Shown: in pieces, positions 10,060 through 18,290 of the stretch
Layout: every line of letters starts with the position of its first letter
How positions within the stretch are numbered: the first letter of the stretch is position 1
DNA from: Anaeromicrobium sp.
GTDB lineage: Bacteria; Bacillota; Clostridia; Peptostreptococcales; Thermotaleaceae
Assembly: GCF_025210435.1 (NCBI RefSeq)
Contig: NZ_JAOART010000032.1
Location: forward strand, 1 to 64,000
Direction of reading: 5' to 3'
DNA: 64,000 nucleotides
The notes under the pieces: generated by a model
The model's database searches: none
The model's input: only the letters and a program-made list of their open reading frames with translations
Told to the model about the DNA's origin: nothing
Translations under genes and position numbers: made by a program

Positions 10060-10105
10060 TTTATACATTATCGTTTCAACCCGTCATAAATTCCCCATGG
10101 AAACA

Positions 10106-10127
10106 AGCGTACATAGTACGCTTTTTT
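10106..10127 (+). terminator. Terminator of rpsT
   Basis: The stem AGCGTAC/GTACGCT with an ATA loop runs directly into a T-run, a classic intrinsic terminator 46 bp after the rpsT stop. Confidence 0.9.
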
Positions 10128-10129
10128 AC

Positions 10130-10178
10130 TTTGTAAATAAAAATACAGGATATGATATCCTGTATTTTTATTTACAAA
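10130..10178. terminator. 49-bp near-perfect palindrome, bidirectional terminator
   Basis: Two perfectly complementary 24-base arms (beginning TTTGTAAATAAAAATACAGG on the left) flank a single G at 10154. It sits between the convergent rpsT and holA genes. The inner stem ACAGGATAT/ATATCCTGT followed by ATTTTTATTT could terminate on either strand. Its length and perfection exceed what a terminator needs. Confidence 0.75.
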
Positions 10179-10194
10179 TATTATTTTTATCCAT

Positions 10195-11229
10195 CTATGA
10201 TCTACTACCTACTATAAAAATTTCTACTGCTAGCTTAGGTTCCATTTTTCCACTCTTTATAGCCTTATCCGTATTAGCTAATTCATCTAAAATTTCTTTT
10301 AACCTTTTTAGGGTAAATTCTTTTGATTGCTTAACATACTTACTTACCACAAAGGATTGTATTCCAAGCTTAGGTCCTATGGCCATATTAGTATATCCCT
10401 TATTTAACATTAACTTAACTTGATATATATATCTAAATTGTCTAATTATCATGTGAGTTATTCGTACTATAGGTTCTCCTTGCAATACCATATCATTTAG
10501 TATACTCAATGCTTCTTTAATTTTACCAGTCCCTAAGCAATCTACTAATATAAATATATTATTTTCTAAAGTCTTTGGAGATAAGGCTTCTATATCTTTC
10601 CTATTAACAACTTGATTTGTGCCTATATATCCCACAATTTTATTTATTTCATTTTCCACATCCCTTAGAGTCTTAGGAGAATTTTTCTCCTCATATCCAA
10701 TTCCTTCTAAAAGCATACGAATATTTTTTAATTCTATTTTTTTCCCCTTTTCTTTAAAATGCTTTTCCACCCATTTGTAAAGATCAGATCCTACTAACTT
10801 ATTAAATTCACCTATTTCACCATATTTTTTTATTTCCTTAAATATTTTTTTTCTTTTGTCTACCCCTTCCATTGAAGTAAATACTAGATATGTAGTACTT
10901 GGAATATTGCTAAAATACTTTATAATTCTTTTTTCTTCTTCTTCACTAATGCTTTTTCTTTTCCCAAGAAATAATTCCATATTTTTTACTATTACCAATC
11001 GACAATCTCCCATAAATGGTAATGTCTCACAAGCATTAATAATATTATCTACTGTAGCTTGTTCCCCTTCTAAGGATTGGTAGTTTAACGCCTCAAAATC
11101 ATCTATTATAAGATCCTTTTTTATTATCTTAACAATATTATCTATTATATAATTTTCTGTTCCATAAAATAAGTTTACATTTTTAAGTTCTTTCTTTTTT
11201 ATCTTTTTTATTATTTCCTTGTAATCCAT
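10195..11229 (-). CDS. holA: DNA polymerase III subunit delta
   Basis: The delta subunit opens the sliding-clamp ring as part of the clamp loader. The 344-residue protein shows the family pattern: NVNLFYGTENYIIDN at the start of the AAA-like domain, LPFMGDCRLVIVKNME, and the collar-domain region NNIFILVDCLGTGKIKEALSILN, GEPIVRITHMIIRQFR. As in other delta subunits there is no functional Walker A motif. AGGAG lies just before the ATG. Its first 47 bp overlap the end of comEC, so the two are co-transcribed and probably coupled in translation. This comEC-holA-(rpsT) order is common in Firmicutes. Confidence 0.95.
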   Translation of the reverse strand: MDYKEIIKKIKKKELKNVNLFYGTENYIIDNIVKIIKKDLIIDDFEALNYQSLEGEQATVDNIINACETLPFMGDCRLVIVKNMELFLGKRKSISEEEEKRIIKYFSNIPSTTYLVFTSMEGVDKRKKIFKEIKKYGEIGEFNKLVGSDLYKWVEKHFKEKGKKIELKNIRMLLEGIGYEEKNSPKTLRDVENEINKIVGYIGTNQVVNRKDIEALSPKTLENNIFILVDCLGTGKIKEALSILNDMVLQGEPIVRITHMIIRQFRYIYQVKLMLNKGYTNMAIGPKLGIQSFVVSKYVKQSKEFTLKRLKEILDELANTDKAIKSGKMEPKLAVEIFIVGSRS

Positions 11230-13504
11230 TACTCCTATCTCCCATTGTTCTTATATTTATGTGATCTTCATTTACTTTTATTATTATTGCTCCATATTTA
11301 TCTGTCCTAAAAATTTCATATCCATCCTTATCATACCTATCTATTACTTCCTTACTTGGATGTCCATAAAAATTTTTTCCAACTTGAATGATGGCTATTT
11401 TACCATCCACTTTATTTAAGAAGTTCCTGGTGCTAGATGTATTGCTACCATGATGTGGTACTTTAATTAAATCAGCCTTTATATTTTCATTACTTTTTAA
11501 TATGTTTTCTTCTGCCCTTGACTCTATGTCTCCTGTGAATAGGCATTTAAAATTATTATAATCCATAATAAAACTAAGAGAATTATCATTTTCATCATCT
11601 TCATTGTATAAAGTATTCCCCTTTGGATTAATACATTGGATAGATAAATCTTCTTCCACTGTAATCCTTTCACCCCTTGACATGCTAAAAATTTCAGCCC
11701 CATGCCTATTACAATGGTAAATGAGTTCATTAAACTCTTTTACTTCATTGGCATATACTCCATATATTAGGTTATTCACTTTCATCTTGTCAGCCACCCT
11801 CACTAGTCCACCAATGTGATCCTCATGGCTATGGGATAGGATCATAATATCTATCTTTTTTATTCTATTTTTTAATAAAAGATATAATAATTTTTTATCA
11901 TTTTCATCTACAGGTCCACCATCTATTAATATGTTTTTCTTATGAGGAGTAGTTATCAATATACAATCTCCCTGGCCAACATGGAAAAATGTCATTGTAA
12001 ATGGTTTTTTCCCTAAGTCATCTACCACATTGGTTATAAAAAATATTCCTATTATTATAATACACATACTTTTTTTCCCTATTTTTATGGGCCAAATTTC
12101 ATAAACTATAATGAATAATATGACATAATAGGTTATTATAAAAATTTCACTTGGAGATGCTAAAAGAAAACTACTATAGGGCATTTTCATAAACACCTTT
12201 ACCAAATTTATTATTATTCTACTTCCCCATAATATTAAAACACCTAATAGGCCGCTAGCCTTTGGAATTACTAAGTATAAACATAGATTCAACAATATAA
12301 TAGGCATTAAAATAGATAATATCCATATTCCTATTATATTCACTATGACTGAATAGATGGATATCTCATTGTAATTATATAATATAATTGGTAATATTCC
12401 CAGTTGGGCACTTAAAGTTACACTTATGATTTTCCTAATAGTTTCATTAAAAAAGTATAATAACCTTTCTAGCTTACCATGTAGAAGTACAATCCATATA
12501 ACAGTAAAAAATGATAGTAAAAATCCGCTATTATACAGTACATAGGGATTTATTAAGATAAATAAAAAACCTATGAAGGATAAGGCACACAATGAATCAT
12601 AGGGTCTTTCCATTTCATTAGAGATATCTAATATAAGCAACATACATACGGCCCTTATGATGGATATGGAATATGCTGTTACAATTATATACATGAGAAA
12701 TATCATAGCACCTAAGAATCTTTGTATAAACTTTTTTTTAAAAGTAACCCTATAAACAAATATATATATTATTCCCACATGTAACCCAGAAATTGCTAAT
12801 ATATGACTTATTCCCAGACTTTTAAAGTTATCATATATTTCTTCATTTAGCAAACTTTTATCTCCTGTTATTAGACCATAGCATAGATTTCCTTCTAATG
12901 GTGGTAGGGTATTTTCAAAAAATTTGTATACATAATTTTTAGTTTTATAAGCCCCATATAATAATAGATTCACTTCCTTAGTAACTTTCATAGAACTAGC
13001 ATATACTATAGAATTTATTCCTTTGCTCTTTAAATAGGTTCTATAGTCAAATTCCTTAGGGTTATTTCTTCTAGGGCTCTTTAGCACATTACCTTCTACT
13101 ATAATCCTTTTTCCCAATGTATTTATGATTTTTTTCTCTTTTAACTTTACTAATATTTTTTCCCTGATAAAATATTTTTTGTTTTCATGTATAACATACT
13201 CACTCTTTAATATGAACTTATTATCATATGTATGTTGTTGTACTACTAATCCCTTTATTTTTATTTTATCATTCTCAAAACTACTTAATTCTCCCTCATA
13301 ATGTTTCTGTCCTATATAATTGAAATTGCCTAATGAAAAAATAATCAATCCTAATGCTATGTATTTCTTCTTTTTTTTCAAAATAATAGGTAAACCTAAT
13401 ATTAATATGGATAATAGAATCTTTTCATTAATTATTTCTATGTATTCTCCAGAATATATTCCAAAGGCATATACTAAAAAAATAAACAACATGGGTCTTC
13501 TCAT
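11183..13504 (-). CDS. comEC: DNA internalization protein ComEC/Rec2
   Basis: ComEC forms the inner-membrane channel for single-stranded DNA during transformation. The 773-residue protein has an N-terminal membrane region with an OB-like domain (about residues 30-170), the multi-pass competence domain containing ILAISGLHVGIIYIF near residue 240, and a C-terminal metallo-beta-lactamase domain with SHSHEDHIGG and VPHHGSNTSS that probably degrades the incoming non-transforming strand. The ATG at 13504 has GAGGAG 7 bp upstream. It overlaps holA by 47 bp. No other late-competence genes are in the window, so actual competence is not shown. Confidence 0.95.
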   Translation of the reverse strand: MRRPMLFIFLVYAFGIYSGEYIEIINEKILLSILILGLPIILKKKKKYIALGLIIFSLGNFNYIGQKHYEGELSSFENDKIKIKGLVVQQHTYDNKFILKSEYVIHENKKYFIREKILVKLKEKKIINTLGKRIIVEGNVLKSPRRNNPKEFDYRTYLKSKGINSIVYASSMKVTKEVNLLLYGAYKTKNYVYKFFENTLPPLEGNLCYGLITGDKSLLNEEIYDNFKSLGISHILAISGLHVGIIYIFVYRVTFKKKFIQRFLGAMIFLMYIIVTAYSISIIRAVCMLLILDISNEMERPYDSLCALSFIGFLFILINPYVLYNSGFLLSFFTVIWIVLLHGKLERLLYFFNETIRKIISVTLSAQLGILPIILYNYNEISIYSVIVNIIGIWILSILMPIILLNLCLYLVIPKASGLLGVLILWGSRIIINLVKVFMKMPYSSFLLASPSEIFIITYYVILFIIVYEIWPIKIGKKSMCIIIIGIFFITNVVDDLGKKPFTMTFFHVGQGDCILITTPHKKNILIDGGPVDENDKKLLYLLLKNRIKKIDIMILSHSHEDHIGGLVRVADKMKVNNLIYGVYANEVKEFNELIYHCNRHGAEIFSMSRGERITVEEDLSIQCINPKGNTLYNEDDENDNSLSFIMDYNNFKCLFTGDIESRAEENILKSNENIKADLIKVPHHGSNTSSTRNFLNKVDGKIAIIQVGKNFYGHPSKEVIDRYDKDGYEIFRTDKYGAIIIKVNEDHINIRTMGDRSNGLQGNNKKDKKERT

Positions 13505-13563
13505 CCTAAAACTCCTCAATGATTTTAATGTGACTTAGTATATTATTACCTTTTTTTCCAATA

Positions 13564-13597
13564 AAAATAAAGCCAATAAAAAATCGGCTTTATAATC
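13564..13597 (-). terminator. Terminator of the first ECF S-component gene
   Basis: The stem ATAAAGCCGAT/ATTGGCTTTAT is followed on the minus strand by TTTTATT, just past the stop at 13600. Confidence 0.8.
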
Positions 13598-13599
13598 TG

Positions 13600-14133
13600 T
13601 TAAAACTCCTTTGCATACCTTTGTATTACTTTACTTCTTTCAAGACCTACTAGAAGTGGTAAGGCCACAACAGCTCCACCTATAACTTGAGTAATATTTC
13701 CTACAACTCCCAATAGGGCCGTTTCAAACTTATATAAGAAGGTTTCATAAATTAAATATCCACCTACCATTAAGGCTCCACCTGCTAAAGCCCCTACTAA
13801 AAATCCTATGATTTTCTTGACCGTAGAATCTCCATCTTTTACAATTTTATAATATATAATTCCTACTAGGAAGGCATCTAAACCCTTTATGGCAAAAGTG
13901 GCTGGTGCATACACCATATATCCAGATAAGACATCTGCTAAAAAAGATCCTATGGCTGCTGCCAATGCTCCATATACTGGGCCTAAAAATATGCCACATA
14001 AATAAACCATACTATCTCCAATATGAATATAACCCTTAGTAGGAGTTGGAATTTGTATAAGCATAGTTCCCACTAAAACTAATGCTGCCATAACTCCTCC
14101 TAAAGTAAGTTTTCTTGAAGTAAAACCCTTCAT
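13600..14133 (-). CDS. ECF transporter S component, substrate unknown
   Basis: The 177-residue protein is a small integral membrane protein with about six hydrophobic segments, of the substrate-binding (S) component type of energy-coupling-factor vitamin importers. Telling stretches are GYIHIGDSMVYLCGIFLGPVYGALAAAIGSFLADVLSGYM and YAPATFAIKGLDAFLVG, a pattern of the general ECF S-component family that includes several unassigned members. No transport ATPase or T component is nearby, so it probably shares a housekeeping ECF module. It has its own promoter and a repeated decamer that also occurs before the second S component at 61339, so both may be controlled by one regulator. The substrate cannot be read from sequence. 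Confidence 0.85.
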   Translation of the reverse strand: MKGFTSRKLTLGGVMAALVLVGTMLIQIPTPTKGYIHIGDSMVYLCGIFLGPVYGALAAAIGSFLADVLSGYMVYAPATFAIKGLDAFLVGIIYYKIVKDGDSTVKKIIGFLVGALAGGALMVGGYLIYETFLYKFETALLGVVGNITQVIGGAVVALPLLVGLERSKVIQRYAKEF

Positions 14134-14255
14134 AATTGTATCGCTCCTTTTGTCAAATTGTATCGTTATTAATTCTTGTTTTAATTATATCATCCAATTG
14201 TATCTATGTAAAGGAAAAGATTTCATATATCTTAGACAATTGAAGCGATACAATT
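14134..14255 (-). promoter_or_regulatory. Promoter with repeated AATTGTATCG operator-like sites
   Basis: A SigA-type promoter on the minus strand reads TTTACA (14207-14212), 17 bp, TATAAT (14184-14189). Around it are four copies of AATTGTATC[G/T]: 14134-14143, 14156-14165 and 14196-14205 in one orientation, and 14246-14255 inverted inside the 3' end of the methyltransferase gene. The 14-mer AATTGTATCTATGT at 14196-14209 overlaps the -35 box and recurs exactly at 61938-61951 upstream of the other S component. This looks like binding sites for a repressor I cannot name. Confidence 0.6.
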
Positions 14256-16364
14256 TTCATTGTATACCCTTTCAACCCTTCTTATTTCATCATCGTTTAA
14301 TCCATACATTTCATATATTCTTTCATCTATAAACCTTTGATACTCTTCCTCTGATCCTCCTTGTATAATCTTCCCCACAAGATTACTTATTTCCTCATGG
14401 CCTCTCCAGCTTGTTTTAATGGGTACATTTTTAAGGGGAGTGGAATATAGTTCTAAATACTGGCCCTTTCGCTTTCCTAAGTAATATAACCAATAATATA
14501 TTAACTTAGAATTTAATTGACCTAATATGAATTTCCAATTTATAAGGGAAGATTTTTTAGTAATATAATATACATCTGCACTAGCATACCAGGGTAATCC
14601 TTCAAAGGCAAAGGTATTTTTTTTTGCCCTTTGAGGCACTAATATTTTCTCATGTAAAAACAAGTCTTCCCTCCTTGGCCATTGTATAGAGTACCAAGGT
14701 TTTGTACCATTTATAACTTCACGTCTTTTCTCAAGGGCTATTTTAAATCTACATAAATGCTTTTTAACTTCCTTATCATAAAATCTATCATCCTCTAAAT
14801 AACCATTAAAATAGAAAATATATTTACCACTTTCTCCTTTTGTAACATATCTGCCTATATTACTATTTTTATATAACTTTTTTATATGTATATTTTTTTC
14901 TAGTCCTAGCTTTTTCATTTCTTCTTTTGTAATGACAAATACCCCTTCTCCTAATTTAATATTTTTACTCACAATTTCTTCCTTTGTAAATTTATTGTTC
15001 AACACTCCCTTAGTTACTTTATCTAGTCCTGTTACAATACCTTGATTTATGTTAAATTTTTCTCCTAAATTACAATCCTTATTTTTTTCTAATTTATCCA
15101 ATATACTATCTCCTGCCACATGACCTTGTATGAATATATGATTATTTTCCCCATACAATTTACCTTGGTTTTCTAGTATAAATTCTTCTGTATATTTATT
15201 GTTTCCTTTTCTCTTTAGATATTTTACTATATCTATATTTTTATCTCTAATACATGTTAATTTGATTTTTTCTTTACTCCTACCTCTTTTCATGAAGTAT
15301 ATTAAATTATGTTGTCCCTTTGCATTTTTGAAAATTTCATAATCATTTAAGTTTAATATATGAAAAAAAGACACATTTTCTTTTAAAAAACTTCTCAACT
15401 TCATGGCTCCATCTGCTGTTGAAAAGTAACTTGTAGTTATAAAAGTAAGTATTCCATCTTTATTAAGCATATGAATTCCCTTATATATGAAATAATAAAA
15501 GTAATCCATTTTAGACTCATAAAACTCCCTTCCAAAGGAAGTTTCCCTTATCCTTCTAAATATATCTTTATTTCCCTTTTCTCCTAAATAAGGAGGATTT
15601 CCTATAACTATATGAAACCCTCCTTCTTCTAATATTTTTTTAATTTTAGGCCTATTATAGGTTTCTTCTATTAAACTATTACCCCTTATTATATTTTCTT
15701 TTATATTCAATTCTTCCCCTGTCCAACCTAAGGAAGTTAAACACATTCTACATACTAAAACAGGATCCCTTTGAATATCTATTCCATATATATTTTCTTC
15801 TAATATATAGGCCTTCACCCCTGGGTCTATTTTCATATTTAAAGCTTTATATAAAATAACCTTATACTTATATATACTTTTATATGCTTCTATTAAAAAT
15901 AAACCTGTTCCACAGGCCACATCTATTATTTTTATATTATCTAAGCTACTCAGTATACTTTTTAACACAGTCTCGTCTACCAAATTTGTTTCTTTCTTTT
16001 CTAGTATTTTTTCTACAACATTTATATCTAATTTAATATTCAAACTTACATATTTTATTAAAGATTCTCTTATCATATACTTTAAAATATACTCTGGTGT
16101 ATAAAAACTACCTGTCTTATGTTTATTAAATAAAGAAATATAATTTTCATACAACCTACTAAAGGATGTTATTTCCATATTTAATACTTCATCCTTTAAA
16201 AGCATTTCTTTCTCTTTTATATTTGGTTCTATATTAACAAGTGCTCCCTTTCCATATTTCTTTATAAATATTTTAAAAAACACATCCATTACAGATATAT
16301 TTCCATAAAAATTATTATTCACTTCCATAAGTTCTTCTATTAATTCTTCTACCCTATTTCCCAT
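14232..16364 (-). CDS. Orphan N6-adenine DNA methyltransferase (Eco57I/TaqI-like)
   Basis: The 710-residue protein is a gamma-type amino-methyltransferase. Motif X-like GSFYTPEY lies at residues 85-92, SAM-binding motif I DVACGTGLFL at 148-157 and catalytic motif IV NPPY at 256-259. The region after about 420 resembles the TaqI-like target recognition domain (SIQWPRREDLFLHEKILVPQRAK, then a segment near LGKRKGQYLELYSTPLKNVPI). I see no nuclease motif at the N-terminus and no restriction gene beside it, so it is either an orphan epigenetic methylase or a survivor of a restriction system. Orphan adenine methylases of this class regulate sporulation in some clostridia, but orthology is not shown here. 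A 198-aa fragment of similar type lies at 19342. Confidence 0.85.
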   Translation of the reverse strand: MGNRVEELIEELMEVNNNFYGNISVMDVFFKIFIKKYGKGALVNIEPNIKEKEMLLKDEVLNMEITSFSRLYENYISLFNKHKTGSFYTPEYILKYMIRESLIKYVSLNIKLDINVVEKILEKKETNLVDETVLKSILSSLDNIKIIDVACGTGLFLIEAYKSIYKYKVILYKALNMKIDPGVKAYILEENIYGIDIQRDPVLVCRMCLTSLGWTGEELNIKENIIRGNSLIEETYNRPKIKKILEEGGFHIVIGNPPYLGEKGNKDIFRRIRETSFGREFYESKMDYFYYFIYKGIHMLNKDGILTFITTSYFSTADGAMKLRSFLKENVSFFHILNLNDYEIFKNAKGQHNLIYFMKRGRSKEKIKLTCIRDKNIDIVKYLKRKGNNKYTEEFILENQGKLYGENNHIFIQGHVAGDSILDKLEKNKDCNLGEKFNINQGIVTGLDKVTKGVLNNKFTKEEIVSKNIKLGEGVFVITKEEMKKLGLEKNIHIKKLYKNSNIGRYVTKGESGKYIFYFNGYLEDDRFYDKEVKKHLCRFKIALEKRREVINGTKPWYSIQWPRREDLFLHEKILVPQRAKKNTFAFEGLPWYASADVYYITKKSSLINWKFILGQLNSKLIYYWLYYLGKRKGQYLELYSTPLKNVPIKTSWRGHEEISNLVGKIIQGGSEEEYQRFIDERIYEMYGLNDDEIRRVERVYNENCIASIV

Positions 16365-16400
16365 TTTATCCCCCTGTTTTAGATTATAAATCTAATATTC

Positions 16401-16625
16401 TATAGATTTCGTAACACTAAGCTTTCTTTATGTAGTAACTTGCCTACAAGGGAAAATATATTGAAAATTTTTGAAATTGTGGAACGTCACAACATCCTAT
16501 GCTAATTCAACATGAGTTATGAACCTAGTTTTTAAATTCACACTTTCGATTGTTACAGGGACTTCAATGGAAAAAATTTTCAATATATTTTCCTGAAGTA
16601 GGCTCACATAAAACCAATATTCCCC
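16401..16625 (+). repeat. Family A foldback repeat, copy 2
   Basis: This copy fills most of the gap between the methyltransferase and the next gene. The left end TATAGATTTCGTA (16401-16413) is intact. The arms AATATATTGAAAATTTTT and AAAAATTTTCAATATATT pair almost perfectly. The core GGAACGTCACAACATCC is conserved. The right terminus beyond about 16612 has diverged, so the copy looks older. It belongs to the subfamily with GAAATTG/CAATGG inner arms, together with copy 4. Confidence 0.8.
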
Positions 16626-16643
16626 AAGAAAATTAATTATGAA

Positions 16644-17177
16644 TTATTTTGTCTCATATATTATTTTCCCATCCATATGAATATATGATATACCGTATTT
16701 TTCGAAAATATCTATTAAATTCTTATTACGACTTTCACCCACTAAAAAGTAATTTTCCATATAAACCCTAATTTTATCCCTTTCCCCTTCTTTATGGCCA
16801 TAATCTATTAATTCTTTTCCCTTTTCTATTTCCCTTATAAATAATTCGTAATTTTTCCTAGTATACCTATTAGAACTTTCCCCATATGCCCTTTGTAGAA
16901 TTCTTTTAATTTCAATTGAATATATTTCATTATCCTTTCCCTTTTTCATACTATCTTCCATAAAACTATCCATAAGATTGTAAAATTCCTTTTCAATAGG
17001 CTGCATCTTCTTTAAGTATAAAAATATCTCTTTTCTGGCAAAGTAATTAAAACCCATATCCTTTAATGTACCCGCACACACCAATATGCTTAAGGTAACA
17101 ATAAGCAGTAGAACTGTTCTTTTATTTACACCTATTATGTTTTTTATTCTTTCTTTTTTCCCCTCAAATTCACCCAT
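16644..17177 (-). CDS. Membrane-anchored protein of unknown function
   Basis: I do not recognise this 177-residue protein. A basic N-terminus (KKERIKNIIGVNKR) leads into one transmembrane helix (TVLLLIVTLSILVCAGTL, about residues 20-38). The remainder is a charged, probably helical extracytoplasmic domain rich in K/E, with repeated YxxxK/R patterns such as RKNYELFIREIEKG. It stands between two family A repeats with no partner gene, so context gives no clue. The start ATG is preceded by AGGTGG-like sequence about 6 bp upstream. Confidence 0.65.
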   Translation of the reverse strand: MGEFEGKKERIKNIIGVNKRTVLLLIVTLSILVCAGTLKDMGFNYFARKEIFLYLKKMQPIEKEFYNLMDSFMEDSMKKGKDNEIYSIEIKRILQRAYGESSNRYTRKNYELFIREIEKGKELIDYGHKEGERDKIRVYMENYFLVGESRNKNLIDIFEKYGISYIHMDGKIIYETK

Positions 17178-17280
17178 AATTATCCACCTTATCCTATAGT
17201 CTGCTAGAAAGTAAAAAAATTCAGATTAGTCTGCACATTAATATTTTCTACAAAAAAAACCTTTCCCCTTTTTTAAGGCA

Positions 17281-17515
17281 TATAATTTTCGTAACACTAA
17301 GTTTTCTTTATACAGTAACTTGCCTATAAGGGAAACGATTGAAAATCTTTGGAACCCTGGAACGTCACAACATCCTATGCTACTTGAACATGACACATGA
17401 ACCTATATACGAAGATTCACACTTTCGCTTGTGACAAGGACTTGGGTGGAAAAGATTTTCAATAGTTTCCTGAAATAGGCACACACAAAGCTGGTTTATA
17501 AATACGAAATCTATA
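17281..17515 (+). repeat. Family A foldback repeat, copy 3
   Basis: The ends TATAATTTTCGTA (17281-17293) and TACGAAATCTATA (17503-17515) are inverted copies differing at two positions. The arms GATTGAAAATCTTTGG and AAAAGATTTTCAATAG pair, and ACCC pairs with GGGT. It shares the ACCC/GGGT subfamily with copy 1. Just left of it at 17275-17283 lies AAGGCATAT, the left end of a family B repeat, so this copy may also have landed in or beside a family B element. Confidence 0.85.
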
Positions 17516-17516
17516 A

Positions 17517-17546
17517 AAAAAAGATACAGTTTAACTAAACTGTACC
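17517..17546 (-). terminator. Terminator of the 143-aa gene
   Basis: The stem GGTACAGTTTAG/TTAAACTGTATC on the minus strand is followed by a run of seven T, immediately past the stop at 17547. Confidence 0.9.
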
Positions 17547-17978
17547 TTAATTATTGCTTAAATACATGCCATCTCCAACCTTTTTTACTCCATCCATTTT
17601 TAATATAATCTTTTCTACTATTAAATCCATGTCCCTGTAGTTAGTAGGAATTCCCTTTTTCTTTAGATATTTCATAATAGTAATTAACCTGATAGGATAA
17701 TCACATGGATTTTTGAAGTATGGATGTTTTTTAATATACTCAAGAATTTTATCCTCGTCTATATCAAACATGCTTATAACATTTTCATGTGTAGCTTTAC
17801 CTTCTAATTCACTTATTATATAATCTACTTCCCTTGTAGATTTACCATATTTCATGAGAAGATCCTTGAGTTCCTTTAAGAACTTTAAATTTTGAGATTT
17901 CTCTTCATTCGGACTCTTCATTTCCAGGTAAATGTCATCACTACACGAGTCTACCAGGTCTGATAATGAAATTTCCAT
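17547..17978 (-). CDS. Hypothetical cytoplasmic protein, 143 aa
   Basis: I do not recognise this protein. It is acidic at the N-terminus (SDLVDSCSDDIYLEMKSPNEE), mostly helical by composition, and without signal or membrane segments. The C-terminal part (YPIRLITIMKYLKKKGIPTNYRDMDLIVEKIILKMDGVKKV) could form a small helical DNA- or protein-binding fold, but no motif supports that. The ribosome site is odd: AAAGGGGG is separated from the ATG by a run of ten A, giving an unusually long spacer of about 13 bases. It has a strong terminator of its own. Confidence 0.7.
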   Translation of the reverse strand: MEISLSDLVDSCSDDIYLEMKSPNEEKSQNLKFLKELKDLLMKYGKSTREVDYIISELEGKATHENVISMFDIDEDKILEYIKKHPYFKNPCDYPIRLITIMKYLKKKGIPTNYRDMDLIVEKIILKMDGVKKVGDGMYLSNN

Positions 17979-18068
17979 ACTTTTTTTTTTGCCCCCTTTA
18001 AAGTCAAAAACGAATTTTTATTAATAATTTTATACCTATTATTCTCATCTGTCAATTTCATTTTTCAT

Positions 18069-18251
18069 TCATTCCTTTTCTTTCATTAACATACAACAGA
18101 TAGTTCTACCATTGACTGTAGGAACAGAACTGACTAATTGCCATCCATCTTCACCTAATTCATTTAATTTATCCTCATCATCTTTGCTTAATACTAAATT
18201 AGTTACGCCCTTTGATTTTAAGTTTATTATTTTATACTCCCACTTTTTCAA
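18069..18251 (-). CDS. DUF4177-like small protein
   Basis: This 60-residue protein begins MKKWEYKIINL and contains LNELGEDGWQLVSSV, the layout of the DUF4177 family of short soluble proteins whose role is unknown. The length is typical. AGGGGGGA-like sequence lies before the ATG. It lies between two unrecognised genes on the same strand, 39 bp after the 306-aa gene, so the two may form a transcript. Confidence 0.75.
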   Translation of the reverse strand: MKKWEYKIINLKSKGVTNLVLSKDDEDKLNELGEDGWQLVSSVPTVNGRTICCMLMKEKE

Positions 18252-18290
18252 AATTCAATCCCCCCTATGTAATAGTATATTTATCTACTT

